43,270 nucleotides of DNA from Oscillospiraceae bacterium (GTDB lineage: Bacteria; Bacillota; Clostridia; Oscillospirales; WRJC01). How positions within the stretch are numbered: position 1 is the first letter of the stretch; every line of letters begins with the position of its first letter. The notes under the pieces are model-generated. The model did not search any database and was not told the DNA's origin. It was given only the letters and a program-made list of their open reading frames with translations. The stretch lies in NCBI GenBank assembly GCA_009780985.1, contig WQYZ01000012.1, positions 1 to 43,270 of the forward strand, read 5' to 3'. Positions 17,197 through 25,767 of this stretch are shown one piece after another. Both the position numbers and the translations under genes were made by a program.

Positions 17197-17223
17197 GTAA
17201 GGGCGGGAAAAACCCGCCCTTAC
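17197..17223. repeat. GTAGGGGC-family palindromic element, copy B
   Basis: A perfect 11-bp stem GTAAGGGCGGG and CCCGCCCTTAC around an AAAAA loop. Related to the GTAGGGGCGG family. It lies between the convergent SDR and ferritin genes and could stop transcription from the left. Confidence 0.8.
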
Positions 17224-17250
17224 AAAATGGTAATTTCCGCATATAACAAT

Positions 17251-17796
17251 TTATCCTAAAGCCGGCGCAGTTCCGTTCAGTTTGCTGTCGGTTGGGAAAG
17301 GGTTGACATATATCCGCGTGCCGAGCACGCTGTCAAGATTCAAAAGAAGACCTTTGTCGCCGTCAATCATTTTCAGTTTGCTTAGAATATCTCCGTCGTT
17401 AGATTCTTCTTCCACTTGTTCGTTTACATACCACATGATAAACTGATAGCAGGCATGGTCGCTTTCCTGCATGGCGAGAGTTGCGATACTGTTAAGTCCC
17501 GCCGTTACTTTCTGTTCGTGTTCAAGGACTTTTTCGAAAACGTCCTCAACTCCTTTAAATAAAGCGAGAGGCGCATGTATATCGGCAAAAGACGGATTTG
17601 CGCCGCGGTCTAAAACGTACTGATACATATGAATGGCGTGAGCCATTTCTTCCCGCGACTGCACATACAGCCAGTTGGCGGTGCCTTTCAAAGCGGCGCG
17701 TTCTGTAAAAGCCGACATGGAAAGATACAGATATGCCGAGTAGATTTCGGCGTTTATCTGGTCGTTTAACGCTTTTTCTAACTTTTCACTTATCAT
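17251..17796 (-). CDS. ftnA: Ferritin
   Basis: Iron-storage ferritin of 181 residues. Ferroxidase ligands are all in register with E. coli FtnA numbering: Glu17 (AEIYSAY), Glu50 and His53 (REEMAHAIH), Glu94 (EHEQ) and Gln127 with Glu129/Glu130 (NEQVEEE). The shell of 24 subunits would oxidise Fe(II) and store it, protecting an anaerobe from Fenton chemistry. ATG with GAGGAG 8 nt upstream. A consensus promoter lies about 50 bp upstream; no obvious Fur or PerR box was recognised. Confidence 0.95.
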   Translation of the reverse strand: MISEKLEKALNDQINAEIYSAYLYLSMSAFTERAALKGTANWLYVQSREEMAHAIHMYQYVLDRGANPSFADIHAPLALFKGVEDVFEKVLEHEQKVTAGLNSIATLAMQESDHACYQFIMWYVNEQVEEESNDGDILSKLKMIDGDKGLLLNLDSVLGTRIYVNPFPTDSKLNGTAPALG

Positions 17797-17843
17797 TTTA
17801 TTATCTCCTCAATATGATTATTAATAAATTTTATAATATCTGA

Positions 17844-17872
17844 ATTATACCACTCTTAACTATAATTGTCAA
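17844..17872 (-). promoter_or_regulatory. Ferritin promoter
   Basis: On the minus strand TTGACA and TATAAT, both perfect, are separated by 17 bp, about 50 bp upstream of the ferritin ATG. Confidence 0.8.
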
Positions 17873-17957
17873 TATTTTGAAAATTTTTTACAGTTTAATC
17901 CATAAATATTTTTATTGACAAATAGGCTTATATTTCAGACTTATTTCAAAACATACA

Positions 17958-17983
17958 AAAATTCGCAGGAAAAGTTGCGAATT
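17958..17983. other. Hairpin between divergent ferritin and AraC-type genes
   Basis: AAATTCGCA and TGCGAATTT form a perfect 9-bp stem around an 8-nt loop in the leader of the AraC-type gene, followed by a T-rich stretch. It could be a weak terminator, an attenuator or an operator; nothing decides between them. Confidence 0.45.
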
Positions 17984-18027
17984 TAATTTTTATATACATT
18001 ATAATAAAACTTATGGAGAAAGATTTT

Positions 18028-18897
18028 ATGATTATATTGGAAAATTTCAATGCCGTACTCGACTATGTGGAAGACCATATACTTGAAGAATTAGACATAA
18101 ATCATCTTGCAGGCATCGCCTGTTGTTCGGTTTATGATTTTCAGCGTACATTTTCGTTCGCGGCGGAAATGTCAATCACAGAATATATCAGAAAACGCCG
18201 CCTGACATTAGCGGGAGCGGAATTACGGCGGGACGGCATAAGAGTTATAGATGCGGCGTTGAAATACGGCTACGATTCTCCTGTATCGTTTGCGCGCACA
18301 TTTCAGGCGTTCCACGGAATTAGACCGAGCGAAGCTAAGAAATCCAATGTTTTACTTAAAACATTTCCCCGAATGAAATTTCAAATATATATGAAAGAGG
18401 TAAATGAAATGAGAATTATTGAAAAAAATAAAATTATTTTAATCGGCTGTCTTGGAAAGCAGGACGCAGGCGCTGTATGGGGGAAATGGGAGGAAATGAC
18501 GGAAACCTACGATATAACATACGGAATAACGGATAATGAGGGAAACAGCGCCGCTTATGAAGTCCGTTTTTACACGGATGGCGGCGAACATATCTTTGCA
18601 GGCGTCGAAGTAAGGCAAATCAATTCTGCTTCATCATGGGAATATTTAAACGTGCCTGCGGCGTTATACGCAATTTTCGAAATAGACCAAAAAATAGACC
18701 AGAGATCGCAATATGATGCGGTTAATAAATGGCTTGACGAGAATAAAACAGCTTATAAACGGTTAGTATGGGACGCGAACGGTAAAGTCAATCCGTCGGA
18801 ATTTGTTATATGTCAATACGACCATCGAACGGCGGGAAAGTTTAAAAAAGACCGAATTATGGAAATGTGGATACCTCTTGAAAAAACAACGTCGTAA
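18028..18897 (+). CDS. AraC-family regulator with GyrI-like effector domain
   Basis: A 289-residue regulator. Residues about 1-105 carry two AraC helix-turn-helices (LEELDINHLAGIACCSVYDFQRTFS and DAALKYGYDSPVSFARTFQAFHGIRPSEAKK). Residues about 125-289 form a GyrI/SOUL-like small-molecule domain (ITDNEGNSAAYEVRFYTDGGEHIFAGVEV; WLDENKTAYKR; MEMWIPL). This is the Rob/GyrI architecture that often senses lipophilic compounds. The track's first ATG (18013) has no ribosome binding site; its GGAG instead serves ATG 18028, which is chosen. The target genes are not evident. Confidence 0.9.
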   Translation: MIILENFNAVLDYVEDHILEELDINHLAGIACCSVYDFQRTFSFAAEMSITEYIRKRRLTLAGAELRRDGIRVIDAALKYGYDSPVSFARTFQAFHGIRPSEAKKSNVLLKTFPRMKFQIYMKEVNEMRIIEKNKIILIGCLGKQDAGAVWGKWEEMTETYDITYGITDNEGNSAAYEVRFYTDGGEHIFAGVEVRQINSASSWEYLNVPAALYAIFEIDQKIDQRSQYDAVNKWLDENKTAYKRLVWDANGKVNPSEFVICQYDHRTAGKFKKDRIMEMWIPLEKTTS

Positions 18898-18900
18898 AAA

Positions 18901-19374
18901 TTAAGTTGTCAAATTCAGATTAGACAAATTTATGCCGAGCATCCACCAGGCTATAATATTCAAAAGCAAAAATACAACGGCAAATCCTATAACGCATCCC
19001 AAACGGATTTTATTCAGTTTTATTTTATTTTGCAAAGATTTTAAAATAATCTTCTGACTTGTTTCGTGCGTATAACGTTTATCATCTTCGGCTTTCGGAT
19101 CGTATAAAAACAGGGCGAGAATGATAAATTCAACTACAAGCCAAGTATAATTGCCTACTCCCGCGCCGAAATTTGAATCGTGATTAAAGAGTGAAATAAG
19201 ATTTATAATCACGAACGATACGGCAAATATGCCCATAGATATAAAAATCGTTTTTTTGACTTTTTCACCTGACATTTCCGCTTTTTGATTATATTCCCCG
19301 TGTACCTTTTTATATTCTTCTTCCGGCATTCCGCGCTCTTCTTTTGTTTTCATAAAATCATATTCTTGCGGCAT
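18901..19374 (-). CDS. Small membrane protein of unknown function
   Basis: A 157-residue protein I do not recognise. The N-terminal 45 residues are charged (KTKEERGMPEEEYKKVHGEYNQKAEMSGEKVKK). Three hydrophobic segments follow: FISMGIFAVSFVIINLISLF, YTWLVVEFIILALFLY and LGCVIGFAVVFLLLNIIAWWML, the last two separated by a basic loop. The track starts at ATG 19398, but GGAGGT lies inside that extension, 9 nt before ATG 19374, so the shorter start is used. Its stop lies 3 nt from the convergent AraC-type gene. Confidence 0.75.
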   Translation of the reverse strand: MPQEYDFMKTKEERGMPEEEYKKVHGEYNQKAEMSGEKVKKTIFISMGIFAVSFVIINLISLFNHDSNFGAGVGNYTWLVVEFIILALFLYDPKAEDDKRYTHETSQKIILKSLQNKIKLNKIRLGCVIGFAVVFLLLNIIAWWMLGINLSNLNLTT

Positions 19375-19461
19375 ATAAAACTTACCTCCAATTTCCATAT
19401 ATTATTTATAACAAGTTTATCACATTTTTATCGATTATGCAAGAGTTTATCATACAATTTT

Positions 19462-20550
19462 TTAAATTTTATGCTCGCAGTATGCGCAGTATGAAACTTC
19501 TCCAAAACCCGGTTTAACAATATTAGGCAGATATTTCTCCGTCTGCGTTATGCATTTGGGATTTGCGCATCTTTTGACGGAATTAATGAAACCGGCGGCG
19601 ATTTTTTCCGCTTCTTTTTCTTTGCGTCCGGCATTTTCAAAAATTTTTATCAGCAACGCCATTCTTATGTACAAGCCGAGTTCCGCCTGTTTAAAATATT
19701 TCGCTCTTTCGTCGTCGTCCACTTCGGGCGAAATCTCTTCGTTTTTCGGAAGGGGGTGGAGAATTATCAAATCGTCTTTGGCTTTGCTTAATTTTTCTTT
19801 GTCTAAGATATATATTCCCCGCTGTTTTTCATACTCGGCTTTATCCGCGAATCTTTCCCGTTGTATCCTCGTCATGTATAAAACGTCGAGTTTGCCTATA
19901 CATTCCTCGATTGTGCCGCATATTATTATCGCGTTGTTTTTTCTCAGATCCGAGACAAAAATTTCGGGAACCTGCAAAGATGGGGTTGATATAAAATAAA
20001 AAGTGTTTCCGCCGTACAAAGAAAAAGCCCTGAGAAGAGAATGAACGGTGCGTCCGTTAAGCAAATCGCCGCAGATTCCGATATCTAACCCAGTTAGTTT
20101 TTTATTTTCACCGTTGCCGATAGTACCTATCGTAAACAAATCCGTCATTGTCTGAGTGGGGTGAAAATGTCCGCCGTCGCCCGCGTTTATTATCGGGACT
20201 TCCGAATATAGCGACGCCGCGAACGCCGCGCCCTCGTTTGCGTTTCTGATAACAATAGCGTCCGCGTAATTCGCGACGATTTTAACAGTGTCCCGCAGGC
20301 TCTCGCCTTTTGATACGGAAGAAGAAGCTATTCCGTCAAAACCGATGACGTTTCCGCCGAGTTTAATAATGGCAGCCTGAAAAGAGAATTTTGTTCTTGT
20401 GCTGGGTTCATAAAACAACGTCGCCAAGATTTTACCTTTGCAACGTTCACTGTATTTTGCGGGATTCGCATAAATATCAACTCCAAGACTAAAAAGATTT
20501 TCCCATTCCGAAAGCGATAAGTCGTTAAAATCAATTAAATTATTCAACAT
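19462..20550 (-). CDS. pyrB: Aspartate carbamoyltransferase with fused PyrI-type zinc domain
   Basis: First committed step of pyrimidine synthesis: carbamoyl phosphate plus aspartate gives carbamoyl aspartate. Residues 1-310 are a PyrB chain: FYEPSTRTKFSF (carbamoyl-phosphate loop, 47-57), SSSVSKGESLRDT (about 76-88), HFHPTQ (about 128) and HPLPK (about 266). Residues 327-362 add RCANPKCITQTE ... YCAYCEHK, with Cys328, 333, 355 and 358 in the C-x4-C / C-x2-C layout of the PyrI zinc domain. There is no room for PyrI's nucleotide-binding domain. GGGGGA precedes the ATG. No other pyr gene is nearby. Confidence 0.9.
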   Translation of the reverse strand: MLNNLIDFNDLSLSEWENLFSLGVDIYANPAKYSERCKGKILATLFYEPSTRTKFSFQAAIIKLGGNVIGFDGIASSSVSKGESLRDTVKIVANYADAIVIRNANEGAAFAASLYSEVPIINAGDGGHFHPTQTMTDLFTIGTIGNGENKKLTGLDIGICGDLLNGRTVHSLLRAFSLYGGNTFYFISTPSLQVPEIFVSDLRKNNAIIICGTIEECIGKLDVLYMTRIQRERFADKAEYEKQRGIYILDKEKLSKAKDDLIILHPLPKNEEISPEVDDDERAKYFKQAELGLYIRMALLIKIFENAGRKEKEAEKIAAGFINSVKRCANPKCITQTEKYLPNIVKPGFGEVSYCAYCEHKI

Positions 20551-20600
20551 AATTCTTAAATCCCCCGTAAATTTTTTATTTAATACTTTTCAAATATTTA

Positions 20601-20629
20601 ATTATACATCAAGTATTGAATATTGTCAA
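20601..20629 (-). promoter_or_regulatory. pyrB promoter
   Basis: On the minus strand TTGACA, 17 bp, TATAAT (both perfect), about 50 bp upstream of pyrB. The short leader shows no recognisable PyrR-type attenuator. Confidence 0.8.
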
Positions 20630-20788
20630 CGGGGAAATATAAAATTTTATGGCAATCGTTAAAAATATTTTTTTATTTATTTTTTATTCGATGTACGAGA
20701 AAAATTCACATAAAATGGCTTTAATTTGATTAGAATATTTTGTAAAATAATAAGGTAAGTTTATTATTTGGGCACAGAGGTGAACACA

Positions 20789-21319
20789 ATGATTCTTTCA
20801 GATAAAACAATTCGGGAATTATTATCAAACGGTGAGCTTGGTATTGACCCTCTTGAAGATATTCAAATTCAGCCTGCAAGCGTTGACGTTCGTTTGGGAA
20901 ATTCTTTCAGCGTGATAAAAAGCGGAAATAATATACTTAAAATGGACACGCCTATTGAGTATTATTCTTTAACAGCCGACACGTTTCTTTTATTGCCTAA
21001 ACAGTTTGTTTTAGCGACGACAATAGAATATTTCCGCCTGCCCGACAATTTAACGGCTTTTGTTGAGGGACGCAGTTCGCTCGGGCGGTTGGGATTGTTT
21101 ATTCAAAACGCAGGCTGGGTAGATCCGGGTTTTGAAGGCGAGATTACATTGGAGCTTTTTAATGCAAGCGACCATGCCATTGAACTTTGCGCCGGGCGCA
21201 GAGTAGGACAACTTGTTTTCGCCCAAATGGATTGTAAAGCAGAAAAACCGTATCGCGGAAAGTATCAGGGTCAGCGTACCGCAATGGGGTCCCGTATTCA
21301 ATTAGACTATGAAGTTTAA
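20789..21319 (+). CDS. dcd: dCTP deaminase
   Basis: Converts dCTP to dUTP (or, in bifunctional members, directly to dUMP). 176 residues, the family norm. MILSDKTIRELLSNGELGIDPL opens the protein; IQPASVDVRLGN binds phosphate; GRSSLGRLGL and AGWVDPGFEGEITLEL contain the catalytic Glu and nucleotide contacts; QLVFAQM and KYQGQ close the site. The track starts at TTG 20768, but GAGGTG lies inside and 7 nt before ATG 20789, giving the usual MILSD start. It is followed by a MazG-like pyrophosphohydrolase, making a small nucleotide-pool pair. Confidence 0.95.
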   Translation: MILSDKTIRELLSNGELGIDPLEDIQIQPASVDVRLGNSFSVIKSGNNILKMDTPIEYYSLTADTFLLLPKQFVLATTIEYFRLPDNLTAFVEGRSSLGRLGLFIQNAGWVDPGFEGEITLELFNASDHAIELCAGRRVGQLVFAQMDCKAEKPYRGKYQGQRTAMGSRIQLDYEV

Positions 21320-21379
21320 AATAAATGATAAGTATTATATATAGACAACAAATATAAAATGATATTTGGAAGGTAATTT

Positions 21380-21706
21380 ATGAGTAATTTTAATTTTACA
21401 GAAATGCAAAACATGCAAAAGGCTTTACAGGAAAAATATCGTGAAAAATGGACGCCGTTATCACCCGAAACAGGTCGAAGCAGTCTTTTGTGGATGATTA
21501 TAGAGGCAGGCGAAGCGGCGGATATAATAAAAAAAGACGGGGATGCCGCAGTTATCGGCAATATTGAAGTACGCCGTCATTTTATTGAAGAATTGTGCGA
21601 CGTATTAATGTACCTGAACGATGTTATGCTTTGTTACTCTATTACTCCCGAAGAATTAGAGAGCATATATTTGGAAAAGCACAAAAAGAACATGGAACGT
21701 TGGTAA
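21380..21706 (+). CDS. MazG-like nucleotide pyrophosphohydrolase
   Basis: All-alpha NTP pyrophosphatase of 108 residues. The metal site is built by LLWMIIEAGEAADIIKK (E-x2-E/D helix) and RRHFIEELCDVLMYLNDVM (E-E-L-x-D helix), as in MazG and RS21-C6 proteins. It hydrolyses (d)NTPs to monophosphates, often removing non-canonical nucleotides. GGAAGG lies before the ATG. Position right after dcd suggests a joint role in dCTP/dUTP control, which is inference. Confidence 0.85.
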   Translation: MSNFNFTEMQNMQKALQEKYREKWTPLSPETGRSSLLWMIIEAGEAADIIKKDGDAAVIGNIEVRRHFIEELCDVLMYLNDVMLCYSITPEELESIYLEKHKKNMERW

Positions 21707-21833
21707 CGGTTTTTACCGCTGAAGATTATAATTAACATCTATAATAATTACAGTGACAATTTTATCTGCTCTATGTATGATTAGGAATTAATAAAAAACC
21801 AAAATAAACAAAAATATTCAGGAGGAACAGGCA

Positions 21834-22862
21834 ATGATTAACAAAACAGAATGGGGCTTCGCGAACGGATACAAGGCTTATCTCATAACCCTGAAAAACA
21901 AAAACGGCATGAGCGTCTCGCTCACAAATTATGCGGCGTCAATAGTAAATCTCTGCGTGCCAAATAAAAACAAAGGGTTCACAGACATAATGCTGGGTTA
22001 CGATAATCTTGACGGATACATAAAAGGCAAATCAAGTCAGGGCGCGGCAATCGGACGTTACGGCAACCGTATAGGAGGTGCGAAATTTACGCTTAACGGC
22101 AAAGAATATCTGTTGTATAAAAATGACGGAAATAACTGTCTGCACGGCGGAAGCGTCGGTTACGGAAAGCGCGTATGGAGTGTTTACGGTATTTCGGACG
22201 GCGACAGCCCCTCCGCAGCTTTTTCATACACAAGTCCTGACGGAGAGGAAAACTTCCCCGCCGAAGTAAAGATTATAATCCATTATACTTTAACCGCTGA
22301 AAATTCGTTGAAATTAGATTATTCGGCGGTGCCGGACGGCGACACTATTATAAATCTGACAAATCATTCGTATTTTAACCTCGGCGGGTATGACGCGGGG
22401 GATATTCTTGACACGAGTATGCAGATATTTGCAGATAAATACACGCCTGTCGACGACGCGCTGATTCCGACAGGGGAAGCCGCGCCGGTAAAAAATACTG
22501 TGTTTGATTTCACTGCGCCGAAATTTATCGGCGAAGACGTAAAGTCGGGCAAAATCGGCGGTTACGACCACAACTTTATATTGGGAGAACCGGGGATTAT
22601 GCGCAAAGCGTCGGTTGCTTACAGCAGCAAAAGCGGCATAGAAATGACGACTTACACTGATATGCCAGCAATACAGTTTTATACGGGGAATTTTCTTGAC
22701 GAAATGCAAAAAAATGGCGTCCACCGCGGAAAGCTCGAGGGTTTCTGCCTTGAAACGCAATTTTCCCCGAATACGCCGAATTTGCCTGATTTCCCGCAAT
22801 GCGCATATAAAAAAGGCGAGGAATTTAAATTTGTCACCGAATACGCGTTTTCTGTTAAGTAA
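21834..22862 (+). CDS. galM: Aldose 1-epimerase
   Basis: Interconverts alpha and beta anomers of aldoses, feeding galactose or other sugars to the kinase step. 342 residues, normal length. Motifs: GAAIGRYGNRIGGAKF (substrate Arg), NNCLHGG (His), NLTNHSYFNLGG (catalytic His), GGYDHNFIL and GFCLETQFSPNTPN (catalytic Glu base). AGGAGG stands upstream of the ATG. Single gene between the dcd-MazG pair and an XRE regulator. Confidence 0.95.
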   Translation: MINKTEWGFANGYKAYLITLKNKNGMSVSLTNYAASIVNLCVPNKNKGFTDIMLGYDNLDGYIKGKSSQGAAIGRYGNRIGGAKFTLNGKEYLLYKNDGNNCLHGGSVGYGKRVWSVYGISDGDSPSAAFSYTSPDGEENFPAEVKIIIHYTLTAENSLKLDYSAVPDGDTIINLTNHSYFNLGGYDAGDILDTSMQIFADKYTPVDDALIPTGEAAPVKNTVFDFTAPKFIGEDVKSGKIGGYDHNFILGEPGIMRKASVAYSSKSGIEMTTYTDMPAIQFYTGNFLDEMQKNGVHRGKLEGFCLETQFSPNTPNLPDFPQCAYKKGEEFKFVTEYAFSVK

Positions 22863-22926
22863 TGCTCGAAGTTGATAAAAGCCATATATTTCAACTATGA
22901 GTTGCGCTATATTGAGAACGCCTCCA

Positions 22927-22955
22927 TTGCACTCAACCATCAGGTGTGGTATAAT
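22927..22955 (+). promoter_or_regulatory. Promoter of the XRE-type regulator gene
   Basis: TTGCAC and TATAAT separated by exactly 17 bp, about 70 bp upstream of the XRE-type start. Confidence 0.6.
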
Positions 22956-23023
22956 ATTTTCGAAAACTAATTGTACCATAGTTTTAAATATTATATATGT
23001 ATGTATGAATGGAGGAAAATCAA

Positions 23024-23866
23024 ATGGCAAATTTATCACTTTCAATCGGGCAAATAATTTTAGAATTAAGAAAATCAAAAGGTTCCACGCAGGAAGAGCT
23101 CGCAAATGCCGTAGGTATTTCGCCGCAGGCAGTCAGCAAATGGGAAAACGGAAGCACGCCGGACACAGAGCTTCTTCCTGCGATTGCCGATTATTTCAAT
23201 GTGCCGATAGACAGGCTGTTCGGCAGGACAACGCATCCGAATCTCAGCGAGGCAGTTAATAAATATATTTCTGAACCCGGGTTTTTTAAAGGCGTTGACA
23301 GGGCATTAAACATCTATGCCGCATTGCATTGGGGACTTGCCCATTCCAATGTAGGAGAATTTTATGACCATTTTATAACAAATGACAATGTGGCAGACCA
23401 TAAGTGGAGTGAAGAAGGATATTCTTTAATGACGTCAAACGGATACTGTAACCTCGTGACAAGGAAATTTTGGGAATCCATAAATCTTGATACGGCGTCT
23501 TTCGCAAGGGAATTATTTACGCTTCTGGCTGAACCGGGAATGCTCGAAGTGTTGTTTGCGATACTTCGCAGAAAACATGACGGTCCGGCAAATTTCGAGA
23601 TGATAAAGACCGCTCTTGCCAATGCGGACTGCTCAGATGAGAAGATACAGGAATGTTTGGATAAACTGGTTAAACGGGAAATAATAATATCCGAAGATTC
23701 TCCTTATGATGAAATCGGCAAAATATACGGCTTCTATCCTGAACGCGGATCCGGCGGTCACTGGTATCTTGGCATATGCGCCTTAATCTGCGCCGTGCAG
23801 GTTCTTAAAATGTCTATGGCGAACAGAAACTTTGACGGATTGGGCGCGTGGCCTATAAAACTTTAA
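23024..23866 (+). CDS. XRE-family regulator with unknown C-terminal domain
   Basis: A 280-residue protein. Residues 1-65 are a Cro/CI-type helix-turn-helix: IGQIILELRKSKGSTQEELANAVGISPQAVSKWENGSTPDTELLPAIADYFNVPIDRLFG. The remaining 215 residues form a mainly helical domain with a second winged-helix-like stretch (MIKTALANADCSDEKIQECLDKLVKREIIISE), and I do not know its ligand. GGAGG at 23011-23015 lies inside the track ORF and 8 nt before ATG 23024, which is taken as start. A near-consensus promoter precedes it. Confidence 0.88.
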   Translation: MANLSLSIGQIILELRKSKGSTQEELANAVGISPQAVSKWENGSTPDTELLPAIADYFNVPIDRLFGRTTHPNLSEAVNKYISEPGFFKGVDRALNIYAALHWGLAHSNVGEFYDHFITNDNVADHKWSEEGYSLMTSNGYCNLVTRKFWESINLDTASFARELFTLLAEPGMLEVLFAILRRKHDGPANFEMIKTALANADCSDEKIQECLDKLVKREIIISEDSPYDEIGKIYGFYPERGSGGHWYLGICALICAVQVLKMSMANRNFDGLGAWPIKL

Positions 23867-23914
23867 GGAGTCAGTAATTTTAAATTGAATCACAGATAAT
23901 AAGAAGGATAAATT

Positions 23915-24889
23915 ATGAGAATTAATTTACTGCCGCCCGACGGTAATGTATACAAAGCAAACTTGCATTGCCACACAAAAGAATATGATTCCGGCGCCGG
24001 ATTTACGACACCGCTGCAAATAAAAGAATTATATAAATCACACGGATATAATATCGTCGCTTTTACAGACCATAACAAACTTACATATAAGGATTATCTG
24101 AACGATGATGCGTTTATGGCTCTTCCGGGATTTGAAGTAACGTGGAACGACCCTGAAACTTTAAAAATATATCATTTTAATTGTTTTCCGAAATATTGCG
24201 GCGTTAAAGAAGATTATTTCCCGTTAAATCTTGAATTTAGTCTTGAAAACGTTAATAAGCTAATTAAATCGTATGTTGACAATGATTATTTGGTAATGTA
24301 TAATCACCCTGCCGCTTCGTTCCACGGTTCTACATTCTATGAAACCGATGAATTTTTAGGTTTAAAAGGTATTTTTGCGGTGGAGATCTATAATCACATC
24401 GTTGAAAAGATAAACCTCACGGGTCGGTCGGATATTTATTACGATACGATGCTGCGCAATGGGATTAAATTATGGGCGGTTGCGGCTGACGACAATCACA
24501 GCGGAAGTAAGGAGCTTGACTATCCTCCCGATTCGCCGTACAGCAAATATATGGGCGGTTTTGTGATGTTAAAAGCAGAAGAATTAAGTCATGCGTGTAT
24601 TATCACTGCGCTCGAAAGCGGCGATTTCTATTCATGTGTCGGAAAGAACGGAAAAGCTCCGCAAATATACAGTATGTATATCGAGAATAATATTTTCTAT
24701 GCAGATTTCACCCCTGTTAAATCCGTACATCTAAAAAATTCGGTCTGGCACTGTCCGCATAAATTATCTTTAAATGGCGATATTACCCATGTTGAATTTG
24801 AAATAGATAACGGCTGGACGTATATTCGTCTTGAAATAACAGATTCCGACGGATATAAGGCACTCGGCAATCCGTATTTTTTGAAATAA
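23915..24889 (+). CDS. PHP-domain metal-dependent phosphoesterase
   Basis: A 324-residue PHP protein. KANLHCHTKEYDSG (H-x-H metal motif), VAFTDHNKLTY (D-H), MALPGFEVTW (Glu), VMYNHPAASFHG (His) and AVAADDNHSG (D-x-H) supply the metal ligands in the expected order. Members hydrolyse phosphoesters such as histidinol phosphate, pAp or RNA ends; the stand-alone form here cannot be narrowed. AAGGA precedes the ATG. Its stop overlaps the track start of the next GNAT gene by 1 nt, so the two are probably co-transcribed. Confidence 0.88.
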   Translation: MRINLLPPDGNVYKANLHCHTKEYDSGAGFTTPLQIKELYKSHGYNIVAFTDHNKLTYKDYLNDDAFMALPGFEVTWNDPETLKIYHFNCFPKYCGVKEDYFPLNLEFSLENVNKLIKSYVDNDYLVMYNHPAASFHGSTFYETDEFLGLKGIFAVEIYNHIVEKINLTGRSDIYYDTMLRNGIKLWAVAADDNHSGSKELDYPPDSPYSKYMGGFVMLKAEELSHACIITALESGDFYSCVGKNGKAPQIYSMYIENNIFYADFTPVKSVHLKNSVWHCPHKLSLNGDITHVEFEIDNGWTYIRLEITDSDGYKALGNPYFLK

Positions 24890-24909
24890 TGAGTGAGGAG
24901 TTATTATTT

Positions 24910-25449
24910 ATGAACCATATGGGAACAAAAACGCTTGAAACAGATAGATTGATTTTGAGAAAACTTGAAATTAATGACGCAAAAAATTACGCTCCGGTAT
25001 ATTATGAAAGAGAACTCACCGCATCCGGCGGACCGGTTTCACAAAAGCAAATTGAATCCTTGGAAGAAAGAATCAAATATTTTTCGGCAATAGATAAATA
25101 TTACTGGGTCATTGCAGAAAAACACAGCGGTAATCTTATAGGCGAAGTAGTATTTTTTGACTATGATGAAAAGACGCGCTCATGTGTAATTGGTTATGAA
25201 ATGTCTGTAAACAGCAGAAATAAAGGGTATATGACTGAGGCGGTTGCCCGTACTCTGCGGTTTCTGATATTTGAAGTGGGATTTAACAGAATATCGGGCG
25301 GACATCAGTCAGATAATCCGGCTTCCGGCAGAGTAATGGCGAAAGCCGGCATGAAATACGAGGGCACATTACGGCAGGATTTCATGAATAAAGACGGAAC
25401 ATTAGTGGATTCAATACTATACAGCATGATAAGGCAGGATATGGAGTAA
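24910..25449 (+). CDS. GNAT acetyltransferase (RimJ/RimL-like)
   Basis: A 179-residue acetyltransferase of the Acetyltransf_3 type: LETDRLILRKLEINDAKNY at the N-terminus, VIGYEMSVNSRNKGYMTEAVARTLRFLIFE (acetyl-CoA loop) and NRISGGHQSDNPASGRVMAKAGMKYEGTLRQ. Such proteins acetylate ribosomal protein N-termini, but many relatives act on small molecules. The track starts at ATG 24889, but GAGGAG (24895-24900) is inside it and 9 nt from ATG 24910, so that one is used. Second gene after the PHP gene. Confidence 0.87.
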   Translation: MNHMGTKTLETDRLILRKLEINDAKNYAPVYYERELTASGGPVSQKQIESLEERIKYFSAIDKYYWVIAEKHSGNLIGEVVFFDYDEKTRSCVIGYEMSVNSRNKGYMTEAVARTLRFLIFEVGFNRISGGHQSDNPASGRVMAKAGMKYEGTLRQDFMNKDGTLVDSILYSMIRQDME

Positions 25450-25556
25450 TCTAATTGAGCCGAATAAGCATAACCCTATCCATTCAGTTTGGTAGGCGTG
25501 ATGAAGAAAATCTATATTTTTTACAAGGAAAGAATAATTATAAATTAATCTTTACC

Positions 25557-25585
25557 TTGTATTTTTTATATCCGCATGATATAAT
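25557..25585 (+). promoter_or_regulatory. Promoter of the leader/methyltransferase unit
   Basis: TTGTAT and TATAAT separated by exactly 17 bp, about 30 bp before the leader ORF at 25617. Confidence 0.65.
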
Positions 25586-25616
25586 TTTATTAATATTAAA
25601 CGAAGGGGTGATAATT

Positions 25617-25685
25617 ATGAAACATGCAATTATAGTTACCGTGAAATCAATAAAAACAAACACAAGCGGGAGGGTGACTATATAA
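25617..25685 (+). CDS. Putative leader peptide (22 aa) before a methyltransferase gene
   Basis: A 22-codon ORF (MKHAIIVTVKSIKTNTSGRVTI) with a good ribosome site (GAAGGGGTG). It ends 82 nt before the methyltransferase ATG. Its last codons contain GGGAGGG (25668-25674), which is complementary to CCCTCC at 25742-25747; that CCCTCC can alternatively pair with the GGAGG ribosome site of the methyltransferase. The layout resembles a regulatory leader; whether the peptide has any role is not shown. Confidence 0.5.
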   Translation: MKHAIIVTVKSIKTNTSGRVTI

Positions 25686-25761
25686 AACGAACAAATTTGC
25701 GTGCAAATTATTAGTTCTCAACGAACAGAGTTCGTTATATGCCCTCCTAACAGTACGGAGG
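25668..25761 (+). promoter_or_regulatory. Competing-hairpin leader region of the methyltransferase gene
   Basis: Several stems can form: AATTTGC-GT-GCAAATT, AACGAAC-AGA-GTTCGTT, a long pairing GGAGGG...CGAAC with GTTCG...CCCTCC, and CCTCC-TAACAGTAC-GGAGG, which would hide the ribosome binding site at 25757-25761. Mutually exclusive pairing of CCCTCC suggests translational control by the leader ORF. Confidence 0.5.
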
Positions 25762-25767
25762 AAAAAT

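Noticed and set aside
22314-23105. Minus-strand ORF of 263 aa
   Set aside because: Antisense of galM and the XRE gene start; the plus-strand reading has clear family motifs.
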